DNA of 64,000 nucleotides from Haemonchus contortus (GCA_000469685.2 LS997564.1:8396591-8460590); one strand, 5' to 3'. Shown: positions 1 to 31,480, counted from the first letter of the stretch. Translations and numbers: made by a program. The notes: generated by a model not told the origin, from the sequence alone.

Positions 1-327
1 TAGGCATCGGGAAGGCATATATCGTTTAAGGACCTTCGCAGCACCAGACCTGTCTCCTATGACTAGTGCAGAATTCAACCATTTAAAACTTTCGAACTAC
101 TGCGGGCTTATAATTATAGTACTTTATGAAAAGCTACAGATTCAATTTCTCACGATAAAGTCACGGTACAGACATTTATGCTGAATGGGTACAGTATGTA
201 ACAAATAAAAAAATAGAAAAGAATTTGATATGCTTTTACGGCGGACGGCATGAATTGAATATAAAGCGCGCTGGAAGAATTCCCTTTAAGCTCTTACCTA
301 CTGATACTTACAATTCAAGCGTTTTAG
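1..327. other. No gene recognised
   Basis: AT-rich sequence upstream of the first exon I can support. No coding segment or repeat is recognised; it may be an intron of the gene ending at 2473. Confidence 0.5.
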
Positions 328-2473
328 GTCGCTCATAACCTGTTTGACACCGATAAAAGACTACCTTTGCCTTGGACCAAGAGTCGAGGTACTGAAGAAC
401 GAGCGAATCGGCCTGACAGATCGTAGAGGGGCAGCCTATGGATATGTTGACGGTGTCGACATCGGGTGAGTGCTCGAGGATTTTTTTTTGATAGGAGGAA
501 ATGGTTATGAAAATGGAAAGTAAATGCCAAATCATTTGGTTTAAAAAAATCTATTTTCTATTTGATAAGTGTTGTGTTCCCTGTATTTGCCTTATTCGAT
601 TTGAGCAGATTTCGGTGTCGACGCTATGAAAAGCGGCCCAAATTTCAACTATAAATTTCAGGATGAGTTTTGACTGCTTTTCTAGATGTGACAGAAACTT
701 TGGGCATACAGTTGACATCGAGAGGCACACCAGTAGTTTGAGTCGCTCCAAGAAAACAACCCTATCAGCTGTTTATGATAATCACTCTGCAACGCGGTGA
801 AGATGACAAAAACGTAGAATTTCCATTTTTACCTGGAATTGGCTCCCTCTTTCAACGTGACCGTTGTCTAACCAAGTAGAACTCTGTGATCGATATACCC
901 GTCCTCAGGGACCGTCCTACATCAGGATCAGGAACCCATTCGAATCAGAATAGCGCACGCTGGACATTGTTGCCTTACGAGCACTGACTCGTGGGTGAAG
1001 TTTCAACCATTCCCCTTCCCCTTCCCTCCCTACAGCCTATCAATTCTGCCAATAAAACCATTTTTTTGGGCCCACATTGTAGAGTTCTTGAATATTGAGG
1101 CCAAAATTCGCCCGACTCGGTCGACAGGACATGTTTCATCACAGGAAAAGAAGTCTTAAAAATGTTTTACCTCTGTTATGGCTTTCAGTATTCTTTACAG
1201 CTGAAGTTACTGGACAGGGTAACTTCACTTAGTAGTTTAGATTCTGCACTTGTGATGAACCTATAACTAATAGGAACATTAACTTCTCAACGGATTCCCA
1301 GCTCCATTCTCAATCAAAGTGAATGAAAAACATCCCTTAACAAATTAGTTTACCAGATCTAATGGGAAAAGGACACTTTCTTATTTTCGATTTGAAATTT
1401 AGGCTTCTGCGACCGCTGAATGTGCCAATGATCGAGGATGAAACGGAAGTGGGCCATCACATTGGAGCCGTCGTCGATGTGACCGATCGAGACGGTGCAG
1501 TCGAGTTCGGCGATCGTCTCAAAGTATTCAAAGCCCTCCGGCTAAATAAGTGCGTGCAAACCCACGGTTTAATGTCTTAAATTGTTGTGCTTGGTGTGTG
1601 TCAAAAAAAGTTGGTGCCTTATGGTTGATGTTTGAGTATTTCCAGTGGCGGAATCGCCGAATGGGATCGTCTGGGAGGTGGCGCCGATGTTGGCTCCAGG
1701 CTGTCAGCTGCTGATGACGCTGTCAAGCTGAGATGGACACTGCTAGGTGTGAATGTTGGACCTAACGCCAGCCGCACAATTATCGGCCCTGGTCCTAACA
1801 CTTTAGGACGGGCTAAAGGGGCATGTAAGTTACCAGTAACGTACTTATCAGTATTTTTTCTCAAACAGGTAAGATTACGGGTCGTAAATATGGCTAACTA
1901 TCTCAATTCAGCTCTGAAAACCTACACACCATTTCCATATTTCTATCGTGGCTACTATGAACGAGGTGACTGGTACCGTAACCAATTTTACAACCAAGGT
2001 ACATATTCATGCCAGTTATTACACGCCATCATTTTTATCGATTTCTAGAAAAACCAATAAAATACGAATCGATATCGACTAGAATCCAAAAAAGCCTGAA
2101 CTAATCCAAGAAAGTCTGAGTTACCTAGAAAATCTTCCATGGTTATTATCTGAAAACATTATTACTGTAGTTTGAATTGAATAATCAAATGGAGTCTTAG
2201 GATCTAGTGATTGGAGCTTATTTAGTAGAAAGTAAAAATGCTGAGCAGAAAAATAGTGTAAAATAACTCGAAAAACACAAAATTACCTCCTAGGTTTTTC
2301 AACTATATTATTATCGTGCAAGAGTTTGTCAATACTACTCTCCTTTCTGTTGTTTGTTATTTAAACATTTTCGTTGTTTAGGTAACGAGTACAAGACCCC
2401 AGCTCAACGTGCATGCCCATGGTGTTTCGCAGTCGACCCCTCCTATCCTGTTCAACAGAGGCTTTTCCCTTAA
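328..2473 (+). CDS. 3' part of an unrecognised nematode gene (five exons, 5' end not found)
   Basis: I join exons 328-465, 1403-1549, 1646-1824, 1912-1998 and 2382-2473. Every junction has GT/AG borders and the phases agree across all of them, giving about 213 residues ending in a TAA at 2471-2473. The protein is rich in charged residues in its first half (VEVLKNERIGLTDRRG, then GAVVDVTDRDGAVEFGDRLK), glycine-rich in the middle (GGGADVGSRL, IIGPGPNTLGR) and aromatic near the end (PYFYRGYYERGDWYRNQFYN), with a CPWC pair close to the C-terminus. I do not recognise the family and assign no function. The first exon opens with an acceptor, so earlier exons lie upstream or outside the window. An extra exon of a multiple of three bases inside the 937-base first intron cannot be excluded. 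The gene converges on the mutase copy A, whose stop lies about 530 bases away. Confidence 0.7.
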
Positions 2474-3003
2474 AAATCTGAAGGAACAGAAAGCCAGTGC
2501 AATTTTCACAGGACTCTGATCTCGGAATTCTGAACATATCCCTTTCTTAAATTAAATTATTGAGTGCGTGACTATTTCTATAAACTGGTTTCTAGAAACT
2601 GCAAAACATTGTGATAAGGAATCTACCTATTAAGTTAGACAAACGGGCTTTTGTGGTTACCACGGAGTAAGGAAGTCAGCAGGCTCAATTTGGGGACAAA
2701 AATTGGATGGCCATCTTTTTTAACACAATGAACATTGCACACTGTTGAACTTCAGAGAAGTGTCCAGATTCACAAAATCAAAAACTTTTTTCATTATGAC
2801 AATCGAAAATCATACTCCACTGTCGAAGCGGAACATTTGCGCTGGAGGTAGAAGTACGGCAGTTATTCTATAATTCAAAAACTGATCCAAAGTTTTACTC
2901 AAGAAAGTCAAACACAGTATCAGAAACCAAAACTGTGTTGAAAATAAAATGATCCAAAATATGTTAGTATCGACGTATCACAAAGTATATCCTAGTTTTG
3001 GAT
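2474..3003. other. Convergent intergenic spacer
   Basis: Lies between the stop of the + strand gene and the stop of mutase copy A on the - strand. No coding segment is seen. An AATAAA occurs near 2944 on the + strand, rather far from the stop to be confident about. Confidence 0.5.
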
Positions 3004-12133
<9,130 letters not shown>

Positions 12134-12579
12134 CAATGCGAAGACGATTTGCCGAAAAAATGCTTACCGCTGCCCTAACCAGTGCTTTTATATCTGTCGA
12201 AGAGGGTAGTACCAGAGATCAAAGGTGATAACGGCAATTTTGCATCCCATTAGATCAGAGGAGCGGCGGTTCTAACATGTAAAACCTTGTGGAATATACT
12301 TTAACAAGTTAGGTTTAAGATCCAATCATGGTAGACGTGTCAATATTTTGAAACAGTGAAAGTGGCCATCTAAGGTGGTCCTCACGTGACCACCTTTAGA
12401 TTCAGTAAACATTGACATCGATTTTCAGCGCTCAAAGGGGAGCAGACGCTTGTAACTGTGTAAACTGATACAAACCAGATTTTAGCCGTGAACGTGTGAT
12501 ACGGTAACCCTCTACAATACAGTAACCCCTCGATATCTACATCTTAGAAAATGTCTACGTAGCTTAACTCACCTGTAAG
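12134..12579. other. Upstream region of mutase copy A
   Basis: No coding segment. Contains the TATA-like motif listed separately. No acceptor AG with a pyrimidine tract lies close to the copy A start codon. Confidence 0.5.
12185..12192 (-). promoter_or_regulatory. Candidate TATA box of mutase copy A
   Basis: The - strand reads GATATAAAAGCACTGG, with TATAAAAG about 52 bases upstream of the copy A ATG at 12133. The position fits a TATA element of a conventional promoter with a very short leader. Inference only; no transcript data. Confidence 0.35.
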
Positions 12580-13092
12580 TTAAAGGCACAATTCACGATA
12601 AAAATGGTTTCTGAGGTTTCCCCGTAGGATGAATTCGAGGCCCCCACGTATACCATATCTGACCCTATTAGGCCGGAAAACGGCCTAGTTAGGGAGTTAC
12701 AAAGGCTCAAAGATTAGACCGTGTGAATCTTCGGACGAGTTTCACCGACATTATAGAGACTGCACCAATCACAAGGGAACCCATGTAGAAAGTAAACAAC
12801 TTGCCATGACCCATAGCGACAGTGAAAGACAGTTCTGTACAGTTCTGGCTTGATACGTCAGCTCTTTGCGCCATTGCAACAATCGAAATCTCGTCCGAAT
12901 ACCCTTTCCATGTTATTTCCGTCATGGCAATCTCGTCCAACGTCTAATTTCCCTACTTTTGAGAAGACATATTTCTCTCGAAATCGGCGAAATCTCTCGC
13001 TTTCTTCACTACCGATAAACTACTATCAATCTATAATTCCACTTTTCGAATTAAAACGGGAACCTCAAAGTTATCGTGGACTGTGCCTTTAA
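12580..13092. mobile_element. MITE with TTAA borders between the two mutase copies
   Basis: The left end reads TTAAAGGCACAATTCACGAT and the right end, in reverse complement, TTAAAGGCACAGTCCACGAT: 20-base inverted termini with two mismatches. TTAA is present on both edges. It is 513 bases long with no convincing coding capacity. The same termini bound the element at 50881-51352. The TTAA borders resemble piggyBac-type target duplications, but the superfamily is not proven. Confidence 0.7.
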
Positions 13093-13719
13093 ATTCTGAG
13101 CCGCACTTTCCCTGGTAGTAAATTTAGCACTGAACTTTGAGGTTGAGAGTGAAGCGAATAGTATCAAATTCCTCCTCCAAGGTAAATACAGCAGTAAACT
13201 TTGAAACGTTCAGCTTAGTATCTGTGCTTTGTCGGAAAGCCAGGCGGTGCCGCTACCACACATATGTTCCGGGATCAAACCAAGGCCCACCAACCCTCTC
13301 AATGACCTCAACCACTTCCCAAATTCATTGCGTAGACCAAATACTGCATACACCTCTGAAAATGAAGCCAAATAAATGATTTCGTCCCAAACGAAACGGT
13401 TAACGCCAGGAAGTTGGTAGTTCATCCTTTATCTGCACATTGACAGTAATGTGAAACTTTTGATTTATACAGTAAGGCGACAAATTGACGATAAACTCGT
13501 ATCGAATAACGAATCAGATAGGATGAAACAACTGAACTGGTTGTAGCTACAACAGATGACTATAGAAATTAGACAGAAAATTCGCAAAACTACACCAGCT
13601 ATCGGAAATTCCCGTTAATATGAGTAACAAAAAAGATTCAAAGTATTAGGTAGAAGTTAAATAATGTTACTATATCTACACGTAAAAATTTGTGAGTATG
13701 CTAGTTTTTTTTCCTGAAG
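13093..13719. other. 3' flank of mutase copy B
   Basis: AT-rich spacer between the MITE and the copy B stop codon. No gene or clear AATAAA signal on the - strand was seen. Confidence 0.5.
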
Positions 13720-23097
<9,378 letters not shown>

Positions 23098-26000
23098 GAC
23101 TAGGAAGTGAAGGCGGTCGGCTGGAAAAATTCGAAATGGTTGAGGCAAATATTGAAATTTCGCTAAAATCGAGTTCAACTCAACACAGCCTCTCTGCGAC
23201 AGACGAGACAGTACTGATACGACGAATCAAGCGACGAAGTATGATTCAGTATGAAGTAGTAGTCCGGTAACGAAGAAATGGCCAAGAAGAAACCGGTCAG
23301 AAATTTTTGATAGATTAGTGATTGAAGACAGGAAATCAAAGTGGAATATTCAATTGAATGAGTAGAAAGAGAATTTCCTTGGACGTGATTGTTCATATTG
23401 TTTTTTAGTTGTGTTATTGTTTGGGTTCTTTAGATTATTTCAGACTTCGATTCTTAAATTTCCCGTAAACCGGGGAAATGTCGCAAGAAAAGGAGGTGAT
23501 TATAAATGGCATCGCTTAGATTTACCTTTCGTCGGTATGGCAGGTAAGTACGGTCCAGGGTTTCAGTTAAGGGTCAATACCAGGCCGCCCATACCACATC
23601 CAGCCTATTCCCTCAATCATTCGTGAACGAGAAATCCATAGGCACTTGTCTGAAGGGACAAAAATGCTGCTTTGAGGAACGATTGGTTCCCAACCTCGCT
23701 GTATAGGTCAAACACTGATCGCCTGTGCAATTCAGTGGAAGCTGGATGCATGGGCGCGACCAAAAGCACAACCGATCAGCTAGCCGAAGCCTTCATTCTC
23801 TAATAACTTCAATGTCTGGGAGTGGGAAATAGCATTTGATGGGTTCTGGTGGGCTCTTTCGCCCCCTCGTGCCCGACTAGGAACCAGGGTTTGGCAGATT
23901 TTCTTTTCCACAGTGTTCTCACAAAAAAGACAATCCTGAAATGATTTATGGCATCCCCCTAATAACTCTGAAAGAAAGGCGGACATCGTGAAGCTAATGG
24001 TTTTAGGGGAATAAGAGGTATTACAACGACAAAAATATTGTCAAAAAAATATTGTTCACAATTCGAAAAGCTATTCAGTGGAGAAATAAAATTTGGCGAA
24101 TTCACATATCAAGATCTTGAATCACATATGTGTTTCGGATGAAGGATTACCGTAATATGAATGAAAAAGTATGATGAAATGTCTCGATGCTAATCAAGTC
24201 AATAATAATGATGAATAATAAATAAAACGTATTTATATAAATACAAACATACAGGTAATATAGCTAGTGATGATACAAATAATGTAGAGTTTTGTTCACT
24301 TAGTTTTGCTTATATGTAAAGCTACCGTTGCACGAGTAAGTTGATATTAGAATTAATAAATAAAATATTAGGGCAATTTTGAATAAAGAAATAGCATCGC
24401 TACCCCGTACGATGTCCTCCTACCGATTCGCATGAATACCACCTTCCCAGAACTCCTTGGAAGCCTACATCTCCCGAATTCCATTGCCACCTACTTACTT
24501 GTTTATTAGTTTGTTTTCCGTCTTACCTGTTTACTTATTTACACGGGTAATGGTGAAGCCTGCAATGATCATATCGTTCATAACAAAAAGGTTACTTACT
24601 GGGACCAGATTAACACCCTAAGCTTAGGTTGGTGTTTGCAAAACATACATAGTTCAAACACATTTGGTGGAATAAATATGTAAACACCCCTTGCCACGAC
24701 GTGAGACTTTCCGAGTTAAAGTCATAGAAGCAGCGGCACCTGGGGTTATGTCAGGATCGACGTTGAAGAGCCCATACCCCGCATTCAAATGAGCTGTGAA
24801 AACACAACAAAAAGGAAAGATATCTTGAGGATACGGTAATTGTATGAGAAGTAAACAGTCTGGTAAGAGATTGACGTCGCTGTTCTCGAAAGGGGTGAAA
24901 GACAGGTGACGTGACATTCTTCAAGAGCTATAATCACATAAGTGAGGAGAGCTTGTCGAAGTGATCACCATGACAGAGGTGGCGCCCGTGACGACAATGG
25001 GATGATGGTCGAACGAGCTCGGAAAATTGCAGAAATCACGTCTTTCTGGTACACACTGGTGAACTGAGCACCTTGCACCGAGAATGAAAACAAAGCCGAT
25101 GAGCACTCGACATTGAGGATACACAGAGTGGAAACTTGTATCGAAGGGGCAATTCGAATAAAAAGCCCGGATGTGATAGTAACGGTGTAACAGAAGAAAA
25201 CTATTAAAATTAATGGTCAAGGTACAACCAGATATACTTAAAAACAATTATTAACGAAGATTACTTCTTGGAGTGGCTTCACTGGCGCCTACATTCCGGT
25301 AGGGACAATTACGGTCAGAGCATGTTTACCTGAAGATGCTAATTACCCCTCCGGTGAAGGTGACTGGTCGTCTACCACGATATGTGGGGATCTAAGCTGT
25401 GCCTGAACTCGCGGTGCAAGTTCTAACTTTCCCCAACCATCCATGATTCCAAATGAGAGCCCATGAGATAGGTCGAGGGTAAGAGCCCCTGGGTTCTTCT
25501 GAGTACCCTGAATTGGGTGACCGAGCTCCAAGTTCTCCCACATCAGTAAAGCTCATGCTTCTAAAAGACTTTGCTAAATCATCAAATCTATCACTACAGT
25601 CCCAGGACCAAACCTAAATAATCGGAAAGCGACATATGGTAACGCTAAACGTACCAACTACCGTAATTACTGAAACTCTCAGCAAGAATAGGGGCATGTA
25701 CGGTTTTCTCAAAGCAGCAGTAATTAGGGACGACATTTACTACATGTAGAACTTTTGATGAAACTTTTAGCTCCAGAATAGTAACTAGAGTAACTTTAGG
25801 AAAAAAATTTCAAAGCTGGCAACATAGGTTTGTTTTAGGAATTTTTCAAGAACAATACAAAACCGAACATCATCAGTTATGGTCAGGACAGTAACTGGCA
25901 ACCAGTTGCTCGGGTTCCACACTGTAGCCAATTTCTTCCTATCACATTAATTCAAATAAATTAAGAATTTGACAAGATAACTGATGAAGTAGTCGTGATT

Positions 26001-28904
26001 CGGAAGAAAAACTTCCAGAGAAATCGTCAGCTGTCACAACAGGGAATTGATTAGCGCTCATGACAACCGGGCACAGCCGCTCCAAAGGACCCCTCACCTC
26101 ACGTACCCGCCTGACAGTTGTCTCCCCAGCAAAACCGGTAACGATGACAAACAGATAGGAACAAGTGGAAAAAATCACTCGCCGCTGAGTTATGCCTTCG
26201 GGGAAATGGGAGGCAGGCGACTTATTAGATAACTTGAACGCATGGCAAAATGCAGCAAAGGTAGCAAAGATATCAGCGCTGCTACTGAAGCCTTGTTTAT
26301 TTATTTACATTTATTTAGAACCAAAAACATCAAAAATTGGAATTTCAATGGAAAGACTGATAAGAAACTACCGAACATAATACCACATTGTTGAAAAGGT
26401 TAACAAATAGGAATGATTGAAAAAGAAGGAAAGCAACTGTAAATGACCGCCACGCTCCGAAGGACATATTGACGACGAGAAAGCGCGATGGGCTCGGCCC
26501 GCTTTCATTGACAACCAAATTTTATCTCTAAATGGCGAAGAAATATCAAGCAATTTTTAGATGGTTATATGGCTCAGTGATAAGGTGGAAGGACTATAAA
26601 AAGAAAAAAATCCCATAAGCCGAAATTATTCACTGGAAGAGAGAAATCAAAGGGAATCAACCACTATCCTACTCATCTTTACATCTTTTCAATACCTACT
26701 GCAGTATTTATTGGGAAAAATAGTTCGAACGATCAAAAAAAACAGCCTTCCAGCCTTGCACTAGATCTTTACAGCTTCACAGGGGCTAAGTAGTAGGTAG
26801 TAGTAGGTAAAGCCCGAAGAAGTGCTCTCAACTTTATGAATGTTGCATACTAATTGAACTGCCAGAAACAACATGAAAAAGATTGGCGAAAAAATCGCCG
26901 GACCCCGGCGGGAACAGGTTCGCTCGATCAAACAGCGGGGAGAGCGAGGGGAGGGGGTAAGCGAGAGTGGAAGGACACTGTTGTCGACTTGACGGGTACG
27001 CATCGATTTTGATTAGACCCCGACCGTCTGACGAAATGGAACCGTCTGTGATCAGTAGATTACTCCCCGAACGGTCAAACGGAACCTTTCAATAAAGTCT
27101 GGGCACTCAAAGAAGAACCGACTCGGAAGTCTAACTACAGGAAGTCCGGTCAACTTTGTCTTTTGGCACAGCATGAATTTATTCTCAGAGTGTTCGCGAT
27201 CTTTTGATCACTGCTAAGATCTATTTCAGTCGAATCCCTCTCTCCCAACTCGGCATTTTTATGACAAAAAGGACTAAAGCTGTTGTTTTTGTTGATGGCC
27301 GATCTCATTGTGAGGTGTCAATTTTAATTGGATTTCTATTCAGAACTATTGAGATCATTGGTTCCGTATTTGGCCAACACAATAACCCATGGGAGTGACC
27401 GAAAACAGCTATGCATTTTTCCCTTAGAGAGCAAGGATTTTGGACTTGATCGCGGGATCATACGGTGCCAAGTTGATTCATCTCACTCTCAACTTGCTCA
27501 CAATCAATATAGACATAAAATAATGGCTATAGTAATATTAAGGTGTCTAAGCCAATCTTTGCATTTTTATTCCTCCTTACAACCCCATCGGCTTAGGAAG
27601 TAACCTGCTCTGTAATTCTAATCGACAGAAAAATCACACATCGTAGACAGTAGACATCGGGTGGTCATCGAGCTCATACTGGAAGTATAAAAAAAGGTAG
27701 AGAGATGAACTAAAGGGGCTGATTGATGCTCATATGAGTGTTAGAGCAAAATTCGATCCAGTTTCCTGAGCAGCGCAAGGTGTGTCCTTTCTGCCTAGTT
27801 CAAAAAGGAGGGAATACGGGGGGAAAGTCATCCGCTCTTCAAATTCGTACCAACCAGCCGAGCGTATATAGTAAATTTTCCGACTAAAGTGAATCTGCTT
27901 ATTTTAGGAAGAGAGCGGTCTCGACTGAATAAAAATAAAGACGGTTCAGGTAGGACTTGAACAATTTTAAAATTTTACTACAAACTTTTCTACTCGATAA
28001 ATTGTCAAAAGGTGTACAGATTGCTTATGGTTACGAACGATTAACTGGTAATTAGTATAGTAGCAACATAGTGCGAATGAGTAAAAGCATGGTCCACTGA
28101 GCTAAAGATTTTGCCCTTACTATCTCCAAGAGCTGGGGATATAAAAAGAGAAAAATAAGAAGGAAATGCCTAAAACTTGGAGTTCATTCTCAAGTGTCCG
28201 GATGGCTCATGATTGTTACCCTTTCGTAGGTTTCCACAACATGAAATTCGCTTCGGATGACGGTATAAACTTCAAATGGTCGGAACTCGCTACAGGGTAA
28301 CATGCACGTCGTTTAAACAGTTAGAATGAATTGATCGCTTGATTGGGGAGATCAGGGCCCAGAAGTTTGTCATTTGAAGAGACAGCTAGAGGATCCCAAA
28401 TTGATCTTGAAAAGCAGAAAAAATGCCAATATCACGATAAATTTTGAGTAGTATCAGGCACTTTTTTCCATTTTCATCCCCTTCCGCCTCTCTCAAGCGC
28501 TTCTTTGGAAGCTAGTAAGGTGTGGAAGCGTGGGGAAGGGGGGGGAGGGGGGGGTTAAAGTAACTAATGGAATTCAAATTTTTATACAAACGCTCGAGCC
28601 CTTTTTCTGCAATGTTCCACCTTTTCTGTTGAGAATAGAGTGCTGAAGAGGGGAGTTGGTCGTGGTAAGCTCCTAGCAGAGAACACTCATTACAGGCAAC
28701 GAGGCAAGGACAAATAGCATTTGGTGTTTGTACAGTACTCAACAGTTTTTGAGTCGTATGATTCGGCCGAGCTGATAACGCTTGTATTCTGATGGCTAAG
28801 AAAACATCGAAGAGCTAGCTGTGCTTGTTCAGTAAACTTAGTCAATCGGATGGAAACGAAAACTCAAATAAACGGTGACCACAATTCTTAACCTCTTTCT
28901 GGTC
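23098..28904. other. Gene-poor stretch upstream of the mutase pair
   Basis: About 5.8 kb in which I cannot support a gene. Short open frames occur on both strands (for example - 24654-24917, - 24921-25247, - 25343-25543, - 25942-26178), some next to plausible splice signals, but none shows a recognisable domain or a phase-consistent chain. Confidence 0.45.
23100..23101 (-). promoter_or_regulatory. Probable trans-splice acceptor of mutase copy B
   Basis: The - strand reads CTTCACTTCCTAG|TCATG: a pyrimidine-rich acceptor ending two bases before the ATG with no coding exon recognised upstream, as expected for spliced-leader addition in nematodes. Confidence 0.5.
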
Positions 28905-29219
28905 TTAAATAAAGCCTTTGGGCGTTGATCAATTCTGTCTGAAGGATGTGGCTCCACAATGGACTTCCTTTCAGAATTGTAGTGGCGTATTAAATGCGTA
29001 TGTGGCCTACACAATGACTTGCAGTGGCCACCCGATGTGCAAACCAGTGCTTCTATCCTCCCTGACGATTCTAGTACCAACTAAACGACCCTGGAGAGGG
29101 ATGGAAGGCTTGGTTGGACTAGAGGAACTAGGCTGACTAGGGATATCCATCTGGGATTCGAACCAGTGACCACGCGTGTGAGATATACGCCACTTGCCGC
29201 TATACCACCTCCGATCCTC
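28905..29219 (-). mobile_element. tRNA-derived SINE, near full length
   Basis: Read on the - strand it begins with a tRNA-like head (GGTGGTATAGCGGCAAGTGG, A-box-like; a GGTTCGAATCC-type B box from GGGATTCGAACC). The shared body follows (AAGCCTTCCATCCC, AGAATCGTCAGGGAGGATAG, GCCACATACGCATTTAATAC) and then the tail (CAAAGGCTTTATTT). Other copies are listed separately. Confidence 0.75.
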
Positions 29220-29439
29220 TATCTAGACTGATGGAGTCAAGGTCACTGTTAGCATTACCATATTTAGTTGCCCAGACAGACTAGGAAGAAGTCAATAACC
29301 ATAGCCACCATTTATTTTGTCATACATATTTAAACCCATGAGGAAATTACTCTAATATTCAGCCATTAACATCTTCCTGAAAAGAAAGGCGACCTACTCT
29401 AACAGGCATGAGCCGGGTATTGGATACGCACACGTGTCC

Positions 29440-29610
29440 TTCCAGGCCAACGAAGCCTACCATCCTTCTGAGAACGACCAAGTGGTACTAGACTCGACTG
29501 GGAGAGTGAAAGCACTGACTCGTGCATTGGCTTTCTAGCTTTTCACAACACTTCATTGTATAGGCCACATACACATTCAATACGCCATCATGATTCCTTG
29601 TGAAATTCCA
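29440..29610 (+). mobile_element. Diverged SINE fragment
   Basis: Shares the SINE body blocks AAGCACTGACTCGTGCATTGGC, CATTGTATAGGCCACATACA and CAATACGCCATCATGATTC with the other copies; the tRNA-like head is absent or unrecognisable. It ends next to a long poly-G tract. Confidence 0.5.
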
Positions 29611-29639
29611 AGGGGGGTGGGGGGGGGGGGGGGGGGGAT
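29610..29639 (+). repeat. Poly-G tract
   Basis: An almost pure run of G about 27 bases long. Similar G runs occur near 28540-28555 and 60533-60551. Such tracts are prone to length errors in assemblies. Confidence 0.9.
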
Positions 29640-30629
29640 TGGTGCAGCTCAAAAACAGAAATAAACGGCACTTTTACTGGTCACTTTTTTAGTTGCTGCT
29701 CACTAACAGATTACTGTAAATTCCATACCTTTATTAGTCATAAGCATTGAAGTGTTCGGAGGCGAAATGACCATCTCATTGTCACATCATAACCAGATTA
29801 AAGGTTTGAAGGTAGTTATCTTCCCCTTCAAATTTAATTGTTCCTGTTCCAAAGTGGTTTTCTGTCTAGGAAGCGACAATGGAATAGAGATTCAGAAGAT
29901 TTTACTCATCCCCAGTCAGAAGAAATCATAAAGTATAAGCGTGAGGATCGCGAGAGTGTGAGAATAAAGAGCTCCCGGGGCGATGGCGGTGAAAACGAGA
30001 GGCGGACAAAACAGCGATGAAAAACACGTCCTAAGCAGTCCGTAGTGCAAGAGGGGAGTCGGACAGGAGGTTTCCACTGTCAACAACGTTTATCGACTGG
30101 CTAAAATGATCGATATGACTTTGAAGAGTCCTCGGCCGACCTAAACCATGATAAGCATGGAATTTTTTCAGAAAAGAACGGTTATTCTGGAAGGCAGGCA
30201 TTGGATAGGCACAAACGGCAGCAGAAAACAGGTTTTAATAACTCTGTGATAAGGACGGTAATGGGAGAATACCCGATGCGAAGGGCTTTCAAAAAATTTA
30301 CATCCCGTACTTGGTGATCCCCGTCCCGGTGTCATTGCCACCCTACGCCCTCGTCTTGACCAGCAGCGGCTCACGTCATCAGTCCCTGTGCAACTACATA
30401 CGTCATGCTGCCGAAGAACGGCTCATCAGAAAGCTCCGTCATCGTGCCTCAGCCTATTTTTCTGAGAGATGGACGAGTACTTTCGGAGGTTTGTTGGGTT
30501 TTTTTGAGTTTTGGCATAGGCGAGCAAGCCTTCAAAGCGGTCACCTGTAGATTTTGACGTGGTTCCGGAATACACACTATAACTGCAATATAATTCTATA
30601 ATAAGTTGTAATAAGGGTGATATACATAG

Positions 30630-30790
30630 AAGGAGGATGGAGGTTGTGTAATGGCAAGTGACGCACTATCACACACGCATGGTCACGGGTTCGAGCCCTA
30701 TTCGATATCCGACCAGAGCAACCAAGCCTTGCATCTCTGCGGGTCGCTAGTTGATACCAGACTAGTCATTCGAAGCACAAAGAAAGGAGT
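30630..30790 (+). mobile_element. SINE, 5' half with tRNA-like head
   Basis: Contains GGAGGTTGTGTAATGGCAAG (A-box-like), then CATGGTCACGGGTTCGAGCC (B box GGTTCGAGCCC) and the block AACCAAGCCTTGCATC. The 3' body diverges after ACCAGACTAGTC. Confidence 0.65.
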
Positions 30791-31189
30791 GAAGGCGAAT
30801 GAGAACGTCCTTATGCTTCTGAAGACGTCAGAGCTCAAAAATGCTGTCTTCCAGACGGGGAACGGTGACAGCGAAAGAAAGCCGGTGTTTCGCAAGCCAA
30901 CCAAACAGTTGACAGTAGAATGCGCCATGCAATCTTTGTTTCCGCACTTGCAGAGTGCAAGTTTGGGGTTTAAGAGTAAACGCCCAGATTTGAGGCTTGT
31001 TTACCGCTTGCTGTTCATTTCCATTGCTATGAAAAGGACGTATTCGATCAGCGTCTTCTCTACATACAGAACATTTCAACCATTAGGTTTTCACCTTTAC
31101 TACCTACTCGCCTCTTGAAAGCAGTCCTTTAAACCTGACTCGTAGGTAAAGGTGATTCGCGAACATCAAGTAGGATAGTTATCTACTAA

Positions 31190-31480
31190 GCGGAGGTGAT
31201 CCAGCGCAAAGTGGCATACTATCAGACGCATGGGCAAACAGTCGAATCCAACCTTGCTACCCGCTCAGGCCAACCGAGCCTCCCACTTATCAGGGTTTGT
31301 TAATTGTCACTCTCGGAAAATAGTTTGTTAATTGTTAGTCTCGGAAACTAGAAGCACTTATTTAACATCACTTGACCACAACAAGTCATTGTATAGACAA
31401 CAAACGCATCCAACCGCCACTGCGATTTGAATGGAAATCGAATGCGGGGCGCTTACCATGAAGTGAACTGATCAGCGTTT
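31190..31480 (+). mobile_element. Diverged SINE copy
   Basis: A degraded head (GGAGGTGATCCAGCGCAAAG, then CAGTCGAATCC for the B box) is followed by the body blocks AACCGAGCCTCCC, AAGTCATTGTATAGACAAC and TGGAAATCGAATGCGGGGCG. An internal duplication (TTTGTTAATTGTCACTCTCG and TTTGTTAATTGTTAGTCTCG) is visible at about 31297-31345. Confidence 0.6.

Noticed and set aside
607..680. Short + strand segment reading FGVDAMKSGPNFNYKFQDE after an acceptor-like site
   Set aside because: Its phase does not fit between the exons at 328-465 and 1403-1549, which join directly, and its donor would be weak.
30828..31079. - strand frame with CSVC that recalls a zinc-binding motif
   Set aside because: No further Cys/His ligands in a THAP or RING spacing, and part of the region is adjacent SINE sequence.
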